Shown here: piece by piece, positions 24,534 through 32,293 of the stretch
Numbering within the stretch: position 1 is the stretch's first letter
How the letters are laid out: every line of letters begins with the position of its first letter
Source of the DNA: Schlesneria paludicola DSM 18645
GTDB lineage: Bacteria; Planctomycetota; Planctomycetia; Planctomycetales; Planctomycetaceae
Assembly (NCBI GenBank): GCA_945876035.1
Contig: CAMCMU010000052.1
Location: 1-32,293 of the forward strand
Length of the DNA stretch: 32,293 nt
Direction of reading: 5' to 3'
Position numbers and translations under genes: made by a program
The notes under the pieces: model-generated
Databases searched by the model: none
Told to the model about the DNA's origin: nothing
What the model saw: the letters and a program-made list of their open reading frames with translations, nothing else

Positions 24534-26033
24534 TCACACGGGCCGTTCGATCCAATTCCGGGAACGATCAACAGCACGTTTCCATTCGGTATAGAACGGC
24601 TGCCAAAGCGTGTGATCACCGCTGGGCGAAAATTCCCGATCAAGCTGACTGTTTTGACGTAGGTCATTTTGATCAGACCAGTAGCCCACGGCTAGACCCG
24701 CGAGATAGGCCGCTCCCAACGCGGTTGTCTCTTTGACCATGGGGCGACGAACTCGAGCCGGTAGGATGTCGGCTTGCCATTGGAGCAACAGGTTATTGGC
24801 CGATCCACCACCATCCACATTGAGTTCGGTCAATCGAACGCCGGCATCGGTCTGCATCGCCTCAAGGACATCGCGCGTCTGATAAGCCATCGCCTCAATA
24901 ACGGCTCGTGCTAGGTGTGCCTTCGTCGATCCTCGGGTCAGACCGACGATCGTGCCGCGTGCGTTGGAGTCCCAATAGGGAGCTCCCAATCCGGTCAATG
25001 CGGGAACGAAATAAACTCCGCCATTGTCACTCACCGACAATGCGAGTGCTTCAATGTCAGATGCGTTGGCGATGACTCCGAGGCCGTCGCGCAACCATTG
25101 AACGGCTGCGCCCGCGATGAATACGGAACCTTCCAAGGCATACGTGGTGACGCCTCCAATCTGCCAGGCGATCGTGGTCAGCAGTCTGGATTGCGATTTC
25201 ACGGGCTGTGTTCCGGTGTTCATGAGCAGAAAGCAACCGGTGCCATAAGTGTTCTTCGCCGATCCCGGATCAAAACAACACTGCCCGAATGTTGCGGCCT
25301 GCTGGTCTCCGGCGACGCCAGCCAGCGGAATCTTCGTCCCCAAAAAATCAGCCTGAGTTTCGCCGTAGACTTCGCTCGATGACCGGACTTCGGGCAGCAT
25401 CGCTCGAGGCACATCCAGCAACCGCAGCAATTCATCGTCCCACTGGCCTGTCTGAATATCGAAAAGGAGCGTGCGACTGGCATTACTCGGATCCGTCACG
25501 TGAATGCGACCGCCGGACAGTCTCCACAACAGGAATGAGTCGACCGTTCCAAACAGGACGTCACCTCGTTCGGCACGGGGACGGAGTCCGGGCACGGTAT
25601 CAAGCAAGTACTTGATTTTCGTGCCAGAAAAATAAGCGTCGAGAATCAAACCTGTCTTTTTCCGAAAGACCGGCTCCACTCCGTCGGACTTCAGTCGTTC
25701 ACAAATGTCGGCGCTGATGCGACTCTGCCAAACGATGGCATTCGACACAGGGCGACCGGTCGTGCGATCCCACAGGATGGTTGTTTCTCGCTGATTCGTG
25801 ATGCCAATGGCGGCGATCTGGTTCGACGTGAGCCTCGCGGAGTTCAGTGACTCTTTGGCCGCTTTCAGCTGCGTCGTCCAGATCTCTTCTGGGTCGTGCT
25901 CAACATGTCCGGGCTGAGGATACAGCTGCGGAAACTCCTTCTGCGCCGAGCCTACCGAGCGACCATCACGCCCAAAAATAATGGCCCGACTGGACGTCGT
26001 ACCCTGATCGAGCGCGAGTACAAACTGATCCAC
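24534..26033 (-). CDS. glpK: Glycerol kinase
   Basis: This 499-residue FGGY-family kinase phosphorylates glycerol to glycerol-3-phosphate with ATP. It has the N-terminal phosphate-binding loop [15 protein letters not shown] (residues 6-20), [29 protein letters not shown], the glycerol-contact region, [31 protein letters not shown] and the C-terminal FGGY signature region [22 protein letters not shown]. The start is the GTG at 26033, with GAGGAG six bases upstream; the frame extends 12 codons further but without support. Length and start agree with characterised GlpK. No glpF, glpD or glp regulator is adjacent, so the gene stands alone between convergent lgt and a divergent gspE-like gene. Confidence 0.97.
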   Translation of the reverse strand: MDQFVLALDQGTTSSRAIIFGRDGRSVGSAQKEFPQLYPQPGHVEHDPEEIWTTQLKAAKESLNSARLTSNQIAAIGITNQRETTILWDRTTGRPVSNAIVWQSRISADICERLKSDGVEPVFRKKTGLILDAYFSGTKIKYLLDTVPGLRPRAERGDVLFGTVDSFLLWRLSGGRIHVTDPSNASRTLLFDIQTGQWDDELLRLLDVPRAMLPEVRSSSEVYGETQADFLGTKIPLAGVAGDQQAATFGQCCFDPGSAKNTYGTGCFLLMNTGTQPVKSQSRLLTTIAWQIGGVTTYALEGSVFIAGAAVQWLRDGLGVIANASDIEALALSVSDNGGVYFVPALTGLGAPYWDSNARGTIVGLTRGSTKAHLARAVIEAMAYQTRDVLEAMQTDAGVRLTELNVDGGGSANNLLLQWQADILPARVRRPMVKETTALGAAYLAGLAVGYWSDQNDLRQNSQLDREFSPSGDHTLWQPFYTEWKRAVDRSRNWIERPV

Positions 26034-26402
26034 AGAATTCTCCTCAAAAACATCTGGGCGGGCACACACAGGGACTTGATCGGAATCCGTGCACCAGCCA
26101 TGCTAGACCTGAGTTGTTCATTCCCCGAGTACAGGCGTGAATCCCCAAGCCGGGTCAAACAAACACGTCTTGCTCTTTAGAAACCAGGATCGCGTTGAGA
26201 TAAATATAGTCTATCGAGTCATTTACAATTTGCATTCTGTTCAAGCTCATGGCACTCGTTCTGTCTTTTCCGGTCAACTCCGCGTAAAGTGTCTCAGGTT
26301 GGCCAATCCCTTCTTTTTCGTCTTCACCATTCTTTCTCGCTTTCAAACGAGCATTCACAACACATTCGATTGACGGTGGTTGTCTTGCCGAGGGTCGCGA
26401 CC
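26034..26402. other. Divergent intergenic region between glpK and gspE-like gene
   Basis: No gene is seen. The middle (26160-26250) is clearly more AT-rich than the surroundings and contains TATAGT/TATATT-like hexamers near 26205, with no convincing -35 at 16-18 bases. Promoters for both genes are expected here. On the minus strand, TTGACC (near 26158) and TGTACT are 19 bases apart, a weak glpK promoter candidate. Confidence 0.35.
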
Positions 26403-28205
26403 GTGTTGCATCGCTTGCTTATCATCCTCTTTTTTTTGTTTTGCATTGTTGCGGATGGCGTTCGCCCATGCGCCGCCCAGCCGCCCAATTCCAACGCGGG
26501 ACAGACGCTGTCAACGCGAGATCACAACGCATACCCTCCGGTACCAGGCGGCCTATTTTATCGTGGAAGCCATCCAACCAACCGGAAGCTCAGCGGTTTT
26601 TATCTACATTCGGGGAGTTGGCTTTTCTTTTTGTTGCTGTTCACGTTGTGGACATGGACCGCAGGTTGGATCGATAGCGATGCCCATACTCTGAAGGTCC
26701 GCCCGGAAACGTGGAATGCGATCGTATTCATTGCGGGAATGTCAGGTTTCCTTTTATCCCTTTGTTCTCCCGGATTCGCCTTAGCATTTGTCGCCATGAC
26801 CGCAGGGTATACGGTGCCGCTCGGTTTGTACGTTGTGGAGCGAAACTCGCGAGTCCCTGATTCGGGGAAGGTACTGACACCACGTCACCTAGAGAAGTTG
26901 GCAAAACGTCTTCTTGGACGTTTTGGAATCGGTTGGGGTTCGAATAAGGCGGACTATTCCGTCGCCGGTCCACCCATCATCCTGATTGGAAAATCGGGTT
27001 TGGGCAGGGGGGAGATTGATCGTTCTCGACAAGTCGAAAGTTCCAAAGGCTATATGACTGCGCGGGAACTCATCTTTGATGCCATCTTACGACGGGCCAC
27101 CGACATTCACCTCGAGCCGAAGGACGATGAAACGTCGGTGCGATTGCGGATTGATGGAGTGATGTATGCCGCCGAACCATTTGATCGGGGCGTGGGCGAT
27201 TCGCTCGTGAATATTTACAAGGTTCTTTCGGCGATGGATATCACCGAACGCCGCAAGCCGCAAGACGGCAGTTTTCGTGCGGAAATGGAAGGCCGCGAGA
27301 TCGATTTCCGCGTTGCAACGCAGGGCCTGCTCGGCGGAGAGAAAATGGTCATTCGAATTCTCGATACTGGCGTTTCCGCGAGGTCGTTGGCGGACCTCGG
27401 CATGCGAAAGCAACTGATCGAGCGGATTCAGGAGTTGGTCCATCTGCCCCATGGGATGCTGATTACCTGTGGTCCCACCGGAGCCGGCAAATCGACGACG
27501 CTCTACGCCTGTCTTCAAGAAATCGATGCTTATGAAAACAATATCATCACCATTGAGGACCCAATCGAGTACAAAATGCCCAATGTGACTCAAATTGAGA
27601 TTCGCACCAAAGCCGGACAAACTTTTGCGGGATCCTTGCGTAGCGTTCTTCGCCAAGATCCAGACATCGTGATGGTGGGAGAAATCCGCGATGGGGAAAC
27701 AGCCAAGATCGCCTGCCAGGCTGCCAATACGGGCCACATGGTCTTTTCGACATTACATGCCAACGACACGATCGCGGCCTTATTCCGTCTGATTGATTTA
27801 GAAGTCGAGCCCTTCCTGCTCTCGAGTTCTGTCTCCGCGATTCTTGGTCAACGGCTCGTTCGCAAACTTTGTGATGACTGCAAGGAATCCTACAAGCCCT
27901 CGGCCGACCTGCTCCAAAATGCACGGCTACCCGCCGAAAAGATCGATCGGTTTTATCGTCCTCCGCTCGATCCGAAAATGACGTGCCCCACCTGCGGCGG
28001 CCGCGGTTATTTGGGACGCGTGGGCGTATTCGAATTGTTTGTCATCACGGATCGGCTTCGCGATTTAATCCGTGACAATCCCAACCTGACCGCCATCAAG
28101 GCGGAAGCCCGAAAAAACGGCATGCTGTACATGCGAGAAGAAGGATTGCGGTTGGTGGTCCGGGGAACGACGTCGCTCGAAGAAATGCTGCGTGTTGTCA
28201 AATGA
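26403..28205 (+). CDS. Membrane-anchored GspE/PilB-type secretion ATPase
   Basis: This 600-residue protein combines an exported N-terminus with a full type II secretion / type IV pilus ATPase. The start is the GTG at 26403, with GAGGG eight bases upstream, giving a signal-peptide-like beginning (MLHRLLIILFFLFCIVADG, then CAAQ). Three more hydrophobic segments follow at about 75-92 and 104-145. This topology would place the C-terminal ATPase in the cytosol. The ATPase has the N2-type segment (ARELIFDAILRRATDIHLEP), Walker A GPTGAGKST (about 357-365), the Asp box (IEDPIEY), Walker B DIVMVGEIRD (about 420-430), the His box HMVFSTLHAND, and a four-Cys zinc motif (CDDC and CPTCGG). Classic GspE is peripheral and recruited by GspL, so built-in membrane segments are unusual. 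No gspF, gspG or pilin gene is adjacent. The next gene starts 100 bases downstream. Confidence 0.88.
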   Translation: MLHRLLIILFFLFCIVADGVRPCAAQPPNSNAGQTLSTRDHNAYPPVPGGLFYRGSHPTNRKLSGFYLHSGSWLFFLLLFTLWTWTAGWIDSDAHTLKVRPETWNAIVFIAGMSGFLLSLCSPGFALAFVAMTAGYTVPLGLYVVERNSRVPDSGKVLTPRHLEKLAKRLLGRFGIGWGSNKADYSVAGPPIILIGKSGLGRGEIDRSRQVESSKGYMTARELIFDAILRRATDIHLEPKDDETSVRLRIDGVMYAAEPFDRGVGDSLVNIYKVLSAMDITERRKPQDGSFRAEMEGREIDFRVATQGLLGGEKMVIRILDTGVSARSLADLGMRKQLIERIQELVHLPHGMLITCGPTGAGKSTTLYACLQEIDAYENNIITIEDPIEYKMPNVTQIEIRTKAGQTFAGSLRSVLRQDPDIVMVGEIRDGETAKIACQAANTGHMVFSTLHANDTIAALFRLIDLEVEPFLLSSSVSAILGQRLVRKLCDDCKESYKPSADLLQNARLPAEKIDRFYRPPLDPKMTCPTCGGRGYLGRVGVFELFVITDRLRDLIRDNPNLTAIKAEARKNGMLYMREEGLRLVVRGTTSLEEMLRVVK

Positions 28206-28305
28206 GTGTTGATTGACCAACCACGTTTTCCTTGAGATGTTGTCTATGACCCAGCTCTTCTGTGGCTCTGCCGAGGTTTGTGTTCCTCACGGAAAGTGAG
28301 CTGTC

Positions 28306-29043
28306 ATGATCGAGATTGCCTGCGTTGCCGTCGTTGGAGTGACTCTGTATTGCATTTCCACGGAGGGCGCGTGGGGAGCCGCAAATGCCTTTTTGTGCGT
28401 GCTGATTGCGGCGTTGATGGCGATGAATTATTTTGAACCGTTGGCCGAGTTTCTAGAGGGGCGGATCGGCTATCACTATAAAAACTATACGGACGTGGTG
28501 GCATTGTTGGGTCTGTTTATCGGATTGACGTTTGGCCTTCGATTGGGTTCCGAGTCTCTCGCCCCGCTGTACATCCGTTTACCTGCTATCGTGGATCAGC
28601 TGGGAAAATGGACATTTGGTGCTTTGACCGGCTATTTGACGATGGCGTTCTTGTTGATGGCACTTCACACCGCGCCTCTGCCCCGCGAATTCCTCGGATT
28701 CAAGCCCGAACGGAAAAATTTTCTGGGAATGGCTCCCGATCGACAATGGCTGGGATTCGTGCAACACGTGACCGAAAAACCGTTTGGTTGGTTCACATTT
28801 CAGGATCTGGAGTCCCATCAAAAGATACCGCACTCGTTCGACGGAAAGTACGAGAAATTGGGCAGCGGCTCATCGCACTATCCCAACACGATCTGGCCCT
28901 CATTTCCGATTCGTTATGCCATGCGGCGTGACAGAATTGACAACAATCTTTCCACGGGATCAACAGCGACCATCCCTCCGCACGTCACACCGTCGAAGCT
29001 GGCGCCATCGCCAACCGCACCTGCTGAAAATGTTGGGTTCTGA
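28306..29043 (+). CDS. CvpA-like multi-pass membrane protein
   Basis: This 245-residue protein has four predicted membrane segments: residues ~1-18, 24-45, 65-82 and 102-122. A soluble tail of about 110 residues ends in Ser/Thr/Pro-rich sequence. The segment pattern and the VVALLGLFIGLTFGLRLG type of third helix fit the CvpA (colicin V production) family, whose members are small inner-membrane proteins of poorly defined role. The assignment is moderate. A small hairpin, CTCAC-GGAAA-GTGAG (28286-28300), lies just before the ATG at 28306 and puts the purine-rich ribosome binding site in its loop, which could tune translation. It is between the membrane ATPase and the RecA-fold ATPase on the same strand and may work with them. 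Confidence 0.7.
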   Translation: MIEIACVAVVGVTLYCISTEGAWGAANAFLCVLIAALMAMNYFEPLAEFLEGRIGYHYKNYTDVVALLGLFIGLTFGLRLGSESLAPLYIRLPAIVDQLGKWTFGALTGYLTMAFLLMALHTAPLPREFLGFKPERKNFLGMAPDRQWLGFVQHVTEKPFGWFTFQDLESHQKIPHSFDGKYEKLGSGSSHYPNTIWPSFPIRYAMRRDRIDNNLSTGSTATIPPHVTPSKLAPSPTAPAENVGF

Positions 29044-29151
29044 TCGCATGTCGCAATTGTGGGCCCGCGAGGCACCTCTTGCAGAGGATTGTTTGGCACA
29101 ACAACAGCACCTGCCGGATTCGCGCCCGGAATGATCTCCGAAGAGGTACCG

Positions 29152-30042
29152 ATGGAATCTTTAAGCCGCATTTCGACAGGTATCCCAGAGCTAGACCAAC
29201 ATTTGAGCGGTGGACTGTTGCCCGGAACCCTGACGGTTGTGATGGGATCGACAGGTATCGGAAAAACGCAACTCGGGTTGCAGTTTGCGCAGGCAGGGAG
29301 AAACCAAGAGGGACAGCTTGGAATACTTTTTGACATGTCGTCCCGAGGTGATTCTCAAAACCACGCGAACTATGCCCGCAGAATGTTTGAATGGGATTTG
29401 ACACAACGTCCGAGTGATGGACCGTGTGCGGCCGAAGACATTTGGGATCGCGAACGAATGCGATCAGACTATCTCCATATTTTCGAGAAATCTGGCAGAC
29501 ACGTTACGATTCGCGATCTTGAACCCGAGCAGTGGGCCGAATGGCGTATTGAGCTGAACCGTAAACTGGATCAGGCGATTGCTTTTTTTTACGGAAATTT
29601 TGTACACGGTGTTCGTCGCTGCGTGATTGATGGAATTGAACCAACGGATCGGGCACGCGATTCGTTTCAGTTCCACGTTTTCGACTATATTTATCACCAA
29701 ATCCTTCATAAGGATGCGGATTGGGTCGCACGCGATCTGTTCCGAGTGCACTTTCGAGCCAACGCGGCTCAGGTGGCAAATCATCATTACGATCACGGCC
29801 GAATCGCGACGATGTTGCTCTATACGTCTCATGAAATACTCTTGGACGAACTCCTTGGTCGTCCGATTGAAAGCGGCGACGAGTTGTCAAATGCCAACAC
29901 AATCATTCTGATGGGCCGCGTGCGTGACGGTTCCAAGATGAAACGGGCTTTGCATATCGCCAAGCATCGGGGGAGTGCCTGTGACGATGGAATTATTCCT
30001 TTCGAAATCACAGACCGTGGACTGACGTTTTTGACCAGTTAG
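29152..30042 (+). CDS. RecA/KaiC-superfamily P-loop ATPase
   Basis: This 296-residue cytosolic ATPase opens with [25 protein letters not shown], the typical entry of KaiC/RAD55/RecA-fold ATPases. Walker A is GSTGIGKT (32-39). A Walker B-like strand occurs in [11 protein letters not shown], and LTVVMG-type core strands are present. The last part ([25 protein letters not shown], then [13 protein letters not shown]) matches the end of KaiC-like domains, where the Lys/Arg residues act on the neighbouring subunit. The middle insertion ([21 protein letters not shown], and a long Arg/His-rich helix region) is not known to me. The ATG at 29152 is chosen because GAGG lies five bases upstream; earlier Met codons would add up to 31 poorly structured residues. 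DNA binding is possible but not shown. It lies upstream of dprA. Confidence 0.75.
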   Translation: MESLSRISTGIPELDQHLSGGLLPGTLTVVMGSTGIGKTQLGLQFAQAGRNQEGQLGILFDMSSRGDSQNHANYARRMFEWDLTQRPSDGPCAAEDIWDRERMRSDYLHIFEKSGRHVTIRDLEPEQWAEWRIELNRKLDQAIAFFYGNFVHGVRRCVIDGIEPTDRARDSFQFHVFDYIYHQILHKDADWVARDLFRVHFRANAAQVANHHYDHGRIATMLLYTSHEILLDELLGRPIESGDELSNANTIILMGRVRDGSKMKRALHIAKHRGSACDDGIIPFEITDRGLTFLTS

Positions 30043-30222
30043 CTGATTTCGTCCGTATTACGAGTCCCCCGAAACATCAACGGGCGAACATCCATCGACT
30101 CTCCGAAGACTGTTGTAAAGGAACCTGGCTCCCGTTCGATGTGTCGGCATGCGGGTCATCGGTTACGATTTCCGCCTCGCCTTTTCAAGCCGATGTTTGC
30201 CTTTTCAAGACAGGCAGAATTC

Positions 30223-31380
30223 ATGGCCATACCCGAACTTCCGACTGCTGATCAATCTGCCGTTCCATCGCTTGAGGCGGAGCGAGAGTTACTCAACATC
30301 ATCCGATTGAATCTCGTACCCGGCCTCGGCCCGCGTACGTTTCAACTGTTACTGGAACATTTCGGCACTCCGACTGGCATTCTCCAAGCGACCGTTTCGC
30401 AATTACAGCAGGTCCAGAACGTTGGCCCAAAACTGGCAATGTCGGTGGTCACGCACGGTACGGAACAAGCAGCGCGGGAGGAGTTTCGACGGATCTGCGA
30501 TGCCCGCGTCTCGCTGTTTGTGCGGGATCAAGAGGGCTACCCTGCGTCGCTGGGCCGAATTCCCGATCCACCGACGTTGTTGTATTGTCGGGGAACCTTG
30601 CTACCTGCGGATCAACTTGCAGTCGCCATCGTCGGATCCCGGCATTGTACACCCTATGGACGCCAGCAGGCGAACCGACTCGCTCAAGCCTTGGCAAGAG
30701 CAGGTATCACAGTCGTCAGTGGCTTGGCTCGAGGGATCGACGCCGAAGCTCATAAAGGTGCTCTCGAAGCCAACGGGCGGACCATTGCCGTGTGCGCCAC
30801 TGGATTAAACGCGATCTACCCGCCAGAACACATCGAACTTGCGGCGTTGATCAGTCAACAGGGCTGTCTGCTGAGTGAAGCGTCGATGGATCAGACTCCC
30901 AAATCAGGATTGTTTCCCCAACGCAATCGAATCATCAGTGGGCTGACTTTGGGAGTCGTCCTCATTGAAGCCGGTCGCAATAGCGGAGCGCTCCATACCG
31001 CACGACATGCGATGGAACAAAACCGTGATGTGTTAGCACTCCCCGGTCGAGTCGACTCCGAGGCGAGTCTTGGTTGTTTGGATCTGATTCGCGATGGCGC
31101 GACGTTGATTCGTAATGTCGATGATGTCTTCCAAGCACTCGGACCGCTCGTTGCTCCCGTACAGCGGAATGCCGCTGAATGTGTTCACAAACCTGCCGAA
31201 TTGCAACTTTCTGATCAGGAACGATCGATCCTCAATCTCGTTTCGGCCGAACCGATTCTGGTGGATGAAGTCCTGCGAACCGCCTCGATCACCGCCTCTC
31301 GAGTCCTCTCGACACTCACCGTGCTCGAAATGAAACGTCTCGTCAAACGTTTGCCGGGTGGATTCGTCGTCCGATATTAG
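30223..31380 (+). CDS. dprA: DNA-processing protein DprA
   Basis: This 385-residue protein binds incoming single-stranded DNA and loads RecA during natural transformation. The N-terminal helix-hairpin-helix-like region is LNLVPGLGPRTFQLLLEHFG and VGPKLAMSV. The Rossmann-like core has VAIVGSRHCTPYGRQQA, VVSGLARGIDAEAHKGAL, AVCATGLNAIYPPEH, FPQRNRIISGL and VVLIEAGRNSGALHTARHAMEQNR. A C-terminal winged-helix-like domain (LSDQERSILNLVSAEPILVDEV and MKRLVKRLPGGFVVRY) is present. The ATG at 30223 gives the usual length; starts at 30139 or 30193 would add 28 or 10 residues with no family support. It lies 180 bases downstream of the RecA-fold ATPase and in the same direction as the GspE-type ATPase, which raises a possible DNA-uptake context. 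hisI follows 95 bases later. Confidence 0.96.
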   Translation: MAIPELPTADQSAVPSLEAERELLNIIRLNLVPGLGPRTFQLLLEHFGTPTGILQATVSQLQQVQNVGPKLAMSVVTHGTEQAAREEFRRICDARVSLFVRDQEGYPASLGRIPDPPTLLYCRGTLLPADQLAVAIVGSRHCTPYGRQQANRLAQALARAGITVVSGLARGIDAEAHKGALEANGRTIAVCATGLNAIYPPEHIELAALISQQGCLLSEASMDQTPKSGLFPQRNRIISGLTLGVVLIEAGRNSGALHTARHAMEQNRDVLALPGRVDSEASLGCLDLIRDGATLIRNVDDVFQALGPLVAPVQRNAAECVHKPAELQLSDQERSILNLVSAEPILVDEVLRTASITASRVLSTLTVLEMKRLVKRLPGGFVVRY

Positions 31381-31475
31381 ACACACTCTTTCAAAGCTCG
31401 CTTAAGGAAGGTGGCGATGATATCTTGTGACTCAGCACTTTGAATAATGAACTACTTCCAAAACATGGACGATCA

Positions 31476-31865
31476 ATGTTGGTAATCAATGGCCCCGACT
31501 TTTCAAAAGCAGAACTTCTTCCTGTGATTGCTCAAGATGTGTCCAGCGGTGATGTGCTAATGCTGGCCTATATGAACGCGGACGCGTATGCCGAAACACT
31601 TCGCACGGGGCGAGTTTGCTATTTCAGTCGCAGTCGCCAAAAGCTCTGGAGGAAGGGTGAAGAGAGCGGCAACATCCAAGAACTCAGGGCGATTTACTAT
31701 GACTGCGATGCCGACACATTGCTTGTTAAAGTCCATCAAATCGGTGGTGCGGCATGTCACGAAGGTTTCAAAAGCTGCTTCTTTCGCCAAATCGATCCTG
31801 CATCGGGTACGGTGACGATCCTTGGCGAACGCCTCTTCGACCCCCACGCAATCTACAAAAAGTAG
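31476..31865 (+). CDS. hisI: Phosphoribosyl-AMP cyclohydrolase
   Basis: This 129-residue HisI opens the purine ring of phosphoribosyl-AMP in histidine synthesis. Diagnostic sequences are [35 protein letters not shown], the metal-binding [10 protein letters not shown] and the zinc-binding [11 protein letters not shown]. There is no fused HisE (PR-ATP pyrophosphatase) domain, so that activity must be encoded elsewhere. The ATG at 31476 with GGA six bases upstream gives the usual length; a TTG at 31440 is in frame but adds 12 unneeded residues. No other his gene is in the window, indicating a scattered histidine pathway. Confidence 0.96.
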   Translation: MLVINGPDFSKAELLPVIAQDVSSGDVLMLAYMNADAYAETLRTGRVCYFSRSRQKLWRKGEESGNIQELRAIYYDCDADTLLVKVHQIGGAACHEGFKSCFFRQIDPASGTVTILGERLFDPHAIYKK

Positions 31866-32293
31866 TCTTTCTGCGGACTAAGGAAGTGTGCCGCCAACCA
31901 CTCTCGCGAAATTCCGGGGGAACCGATCGACCTGTGGAAACGCGTCACCAAGGACACCCGCACTGGGTGTTAAGTCGAAATCCGTTTTCTTGTCGAGGTC
32001 TGTTTACTGATTTACCACGGTTTGGCAATCGTGAGGCACGTGATGAACATCCCCTCTCTCTGGTATCGCACAGCAACTCGCCACGATGACCTGTTGCCGA
32101 TCCGGCGTGCGGACCGGCAGGGTTTCCTAGCCCGCATGTCTCACAACGCCGTTTGGTGGTGGCGCGATTTTCGCGGCGGAACGCGTACGTGCGTTCTCGA
32201 CGCGATCGGTCGGCGAGATTGAATTGTGAAAGTTCCTTAACGGGCTGCGGTCTCGGTCTTGGAGGCGGATAGGAATTGACGCGTGCCATGGCA
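31866..32293. other. No gene supported (window end)
   Basis: Short Arg-rich frames occur on both strands (plus 32022-32222, minus 31945-32289), with no motif or good ribosome binding site. Two small hairpins are visible: ACACCC (31954-31959) with GGGTGT (31965-31970), about 90 bases after hisI and followed by a loose T-rich stretch, and GAACGC (32179-32184) with GCGTTC (32191-32196). A TTGACG near the right edge could be the -35 of a gene beyond the window. Confidence 0.4.

Noticed and set aside
32022-32222. 66-codon plus-strand frame near the right end
   Set aside because: No ribosome binding site, no motif, and an equally long frame opposes it on the minus strand.
1-32293. tRNA, rRNA, insertion sequence, integrase or prophage
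   Set aside because: No T-loop-like GGTTCGAATCC context with a matching acceptor stem was seen, and no transposase, integrase or phage protein motif or terminal repeat was found in a reading of both strands.

Overview
The window looks like a piece of a planctomycete chromosome (order Planctomycetales or a close relative). This is inferred from gene content, not from a marker gene. Pointers include a DUF1571 protein, a GspE-type ATPase with an exported, membrane-spanning N-terminus, ExbD and sulfatase-modifying-factor-fold proteins, a large secreted CehA/McbA-type metallohydrolase, a secreted TIM-barrel hydrolase, a Gfo/Idh/MocA oxidoreductase, a Cys-rich exported protein, mostly monocistronic or loosely spaced genes, and mid-50s GC by eye. 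Many start codons are GTG or TTG, each backed by a good ribosome binding site. No tRNA, rRNA, CRISPR array, transposase, integrase or prophage gene was seen, so this is core-like chromosome and not a mobile island.

Layout. Positions 331-2541 (minus) hold an ABC exporter with an extra N-terminal domain. Positions 3036-5274 (plus) hold an orphan ExbD, an exported FGE-fold protein without active-site cysteines, and a 7Fe ferredoxin; two clean hairpins lie between and after these genes. Positions 5680-12433 (minus) hold a secreted metallohydrolase, an RlmI-type rRNA methyltransferase, moaC and a secreted TIM-barrel hydrolase. Positions 12855-18576 (plus) hold a lipoprotein, a Gfo/Idh/MocA oxidoreductase, a DEAD-box helicase with a near-consensus promoter, and a CstA-type transporter. 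Positions 18729-20742 (minus) hold a KtrA/TrkA-type subunit and the Cys-rich exported protein. Positions 21323-24459 (plus) hold the DUF1571 protein, panC and an lgt variant. glpK lies at 24534-26033 (minus). Positions 26403-31865 (plus) hold a membrane-anchored GspE-type ATPase, a CvpA-like membrane protein, a RecA/KaiC-fold ATPase, dprA and hisI.

How the genes work together. Most neighbours are unrelated housekeeping functions: pantothenate, histidine and molybdopterin synthesis, lipoprotein maturation, glycerol use, RNA metabolism and K+ gating. Two places stand out. The first is the divergent region 20743-21322, which carries six degenerate 12-bp repeats with a GCCGGC-like core, several 22-24 bp apart; it looks like a multi-site regulatory region for the DUF1571 gene, the Cys-rich gene, or both. 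The second is the co-directional run of membrane GspE, CvpA-like protein, RecA-fold ATPase and DprA. It pairs a secretion/pilus-type motor with a DNA-uptake protein and is the best candidate for an undescribed system, but the functional link is inference from gene order.
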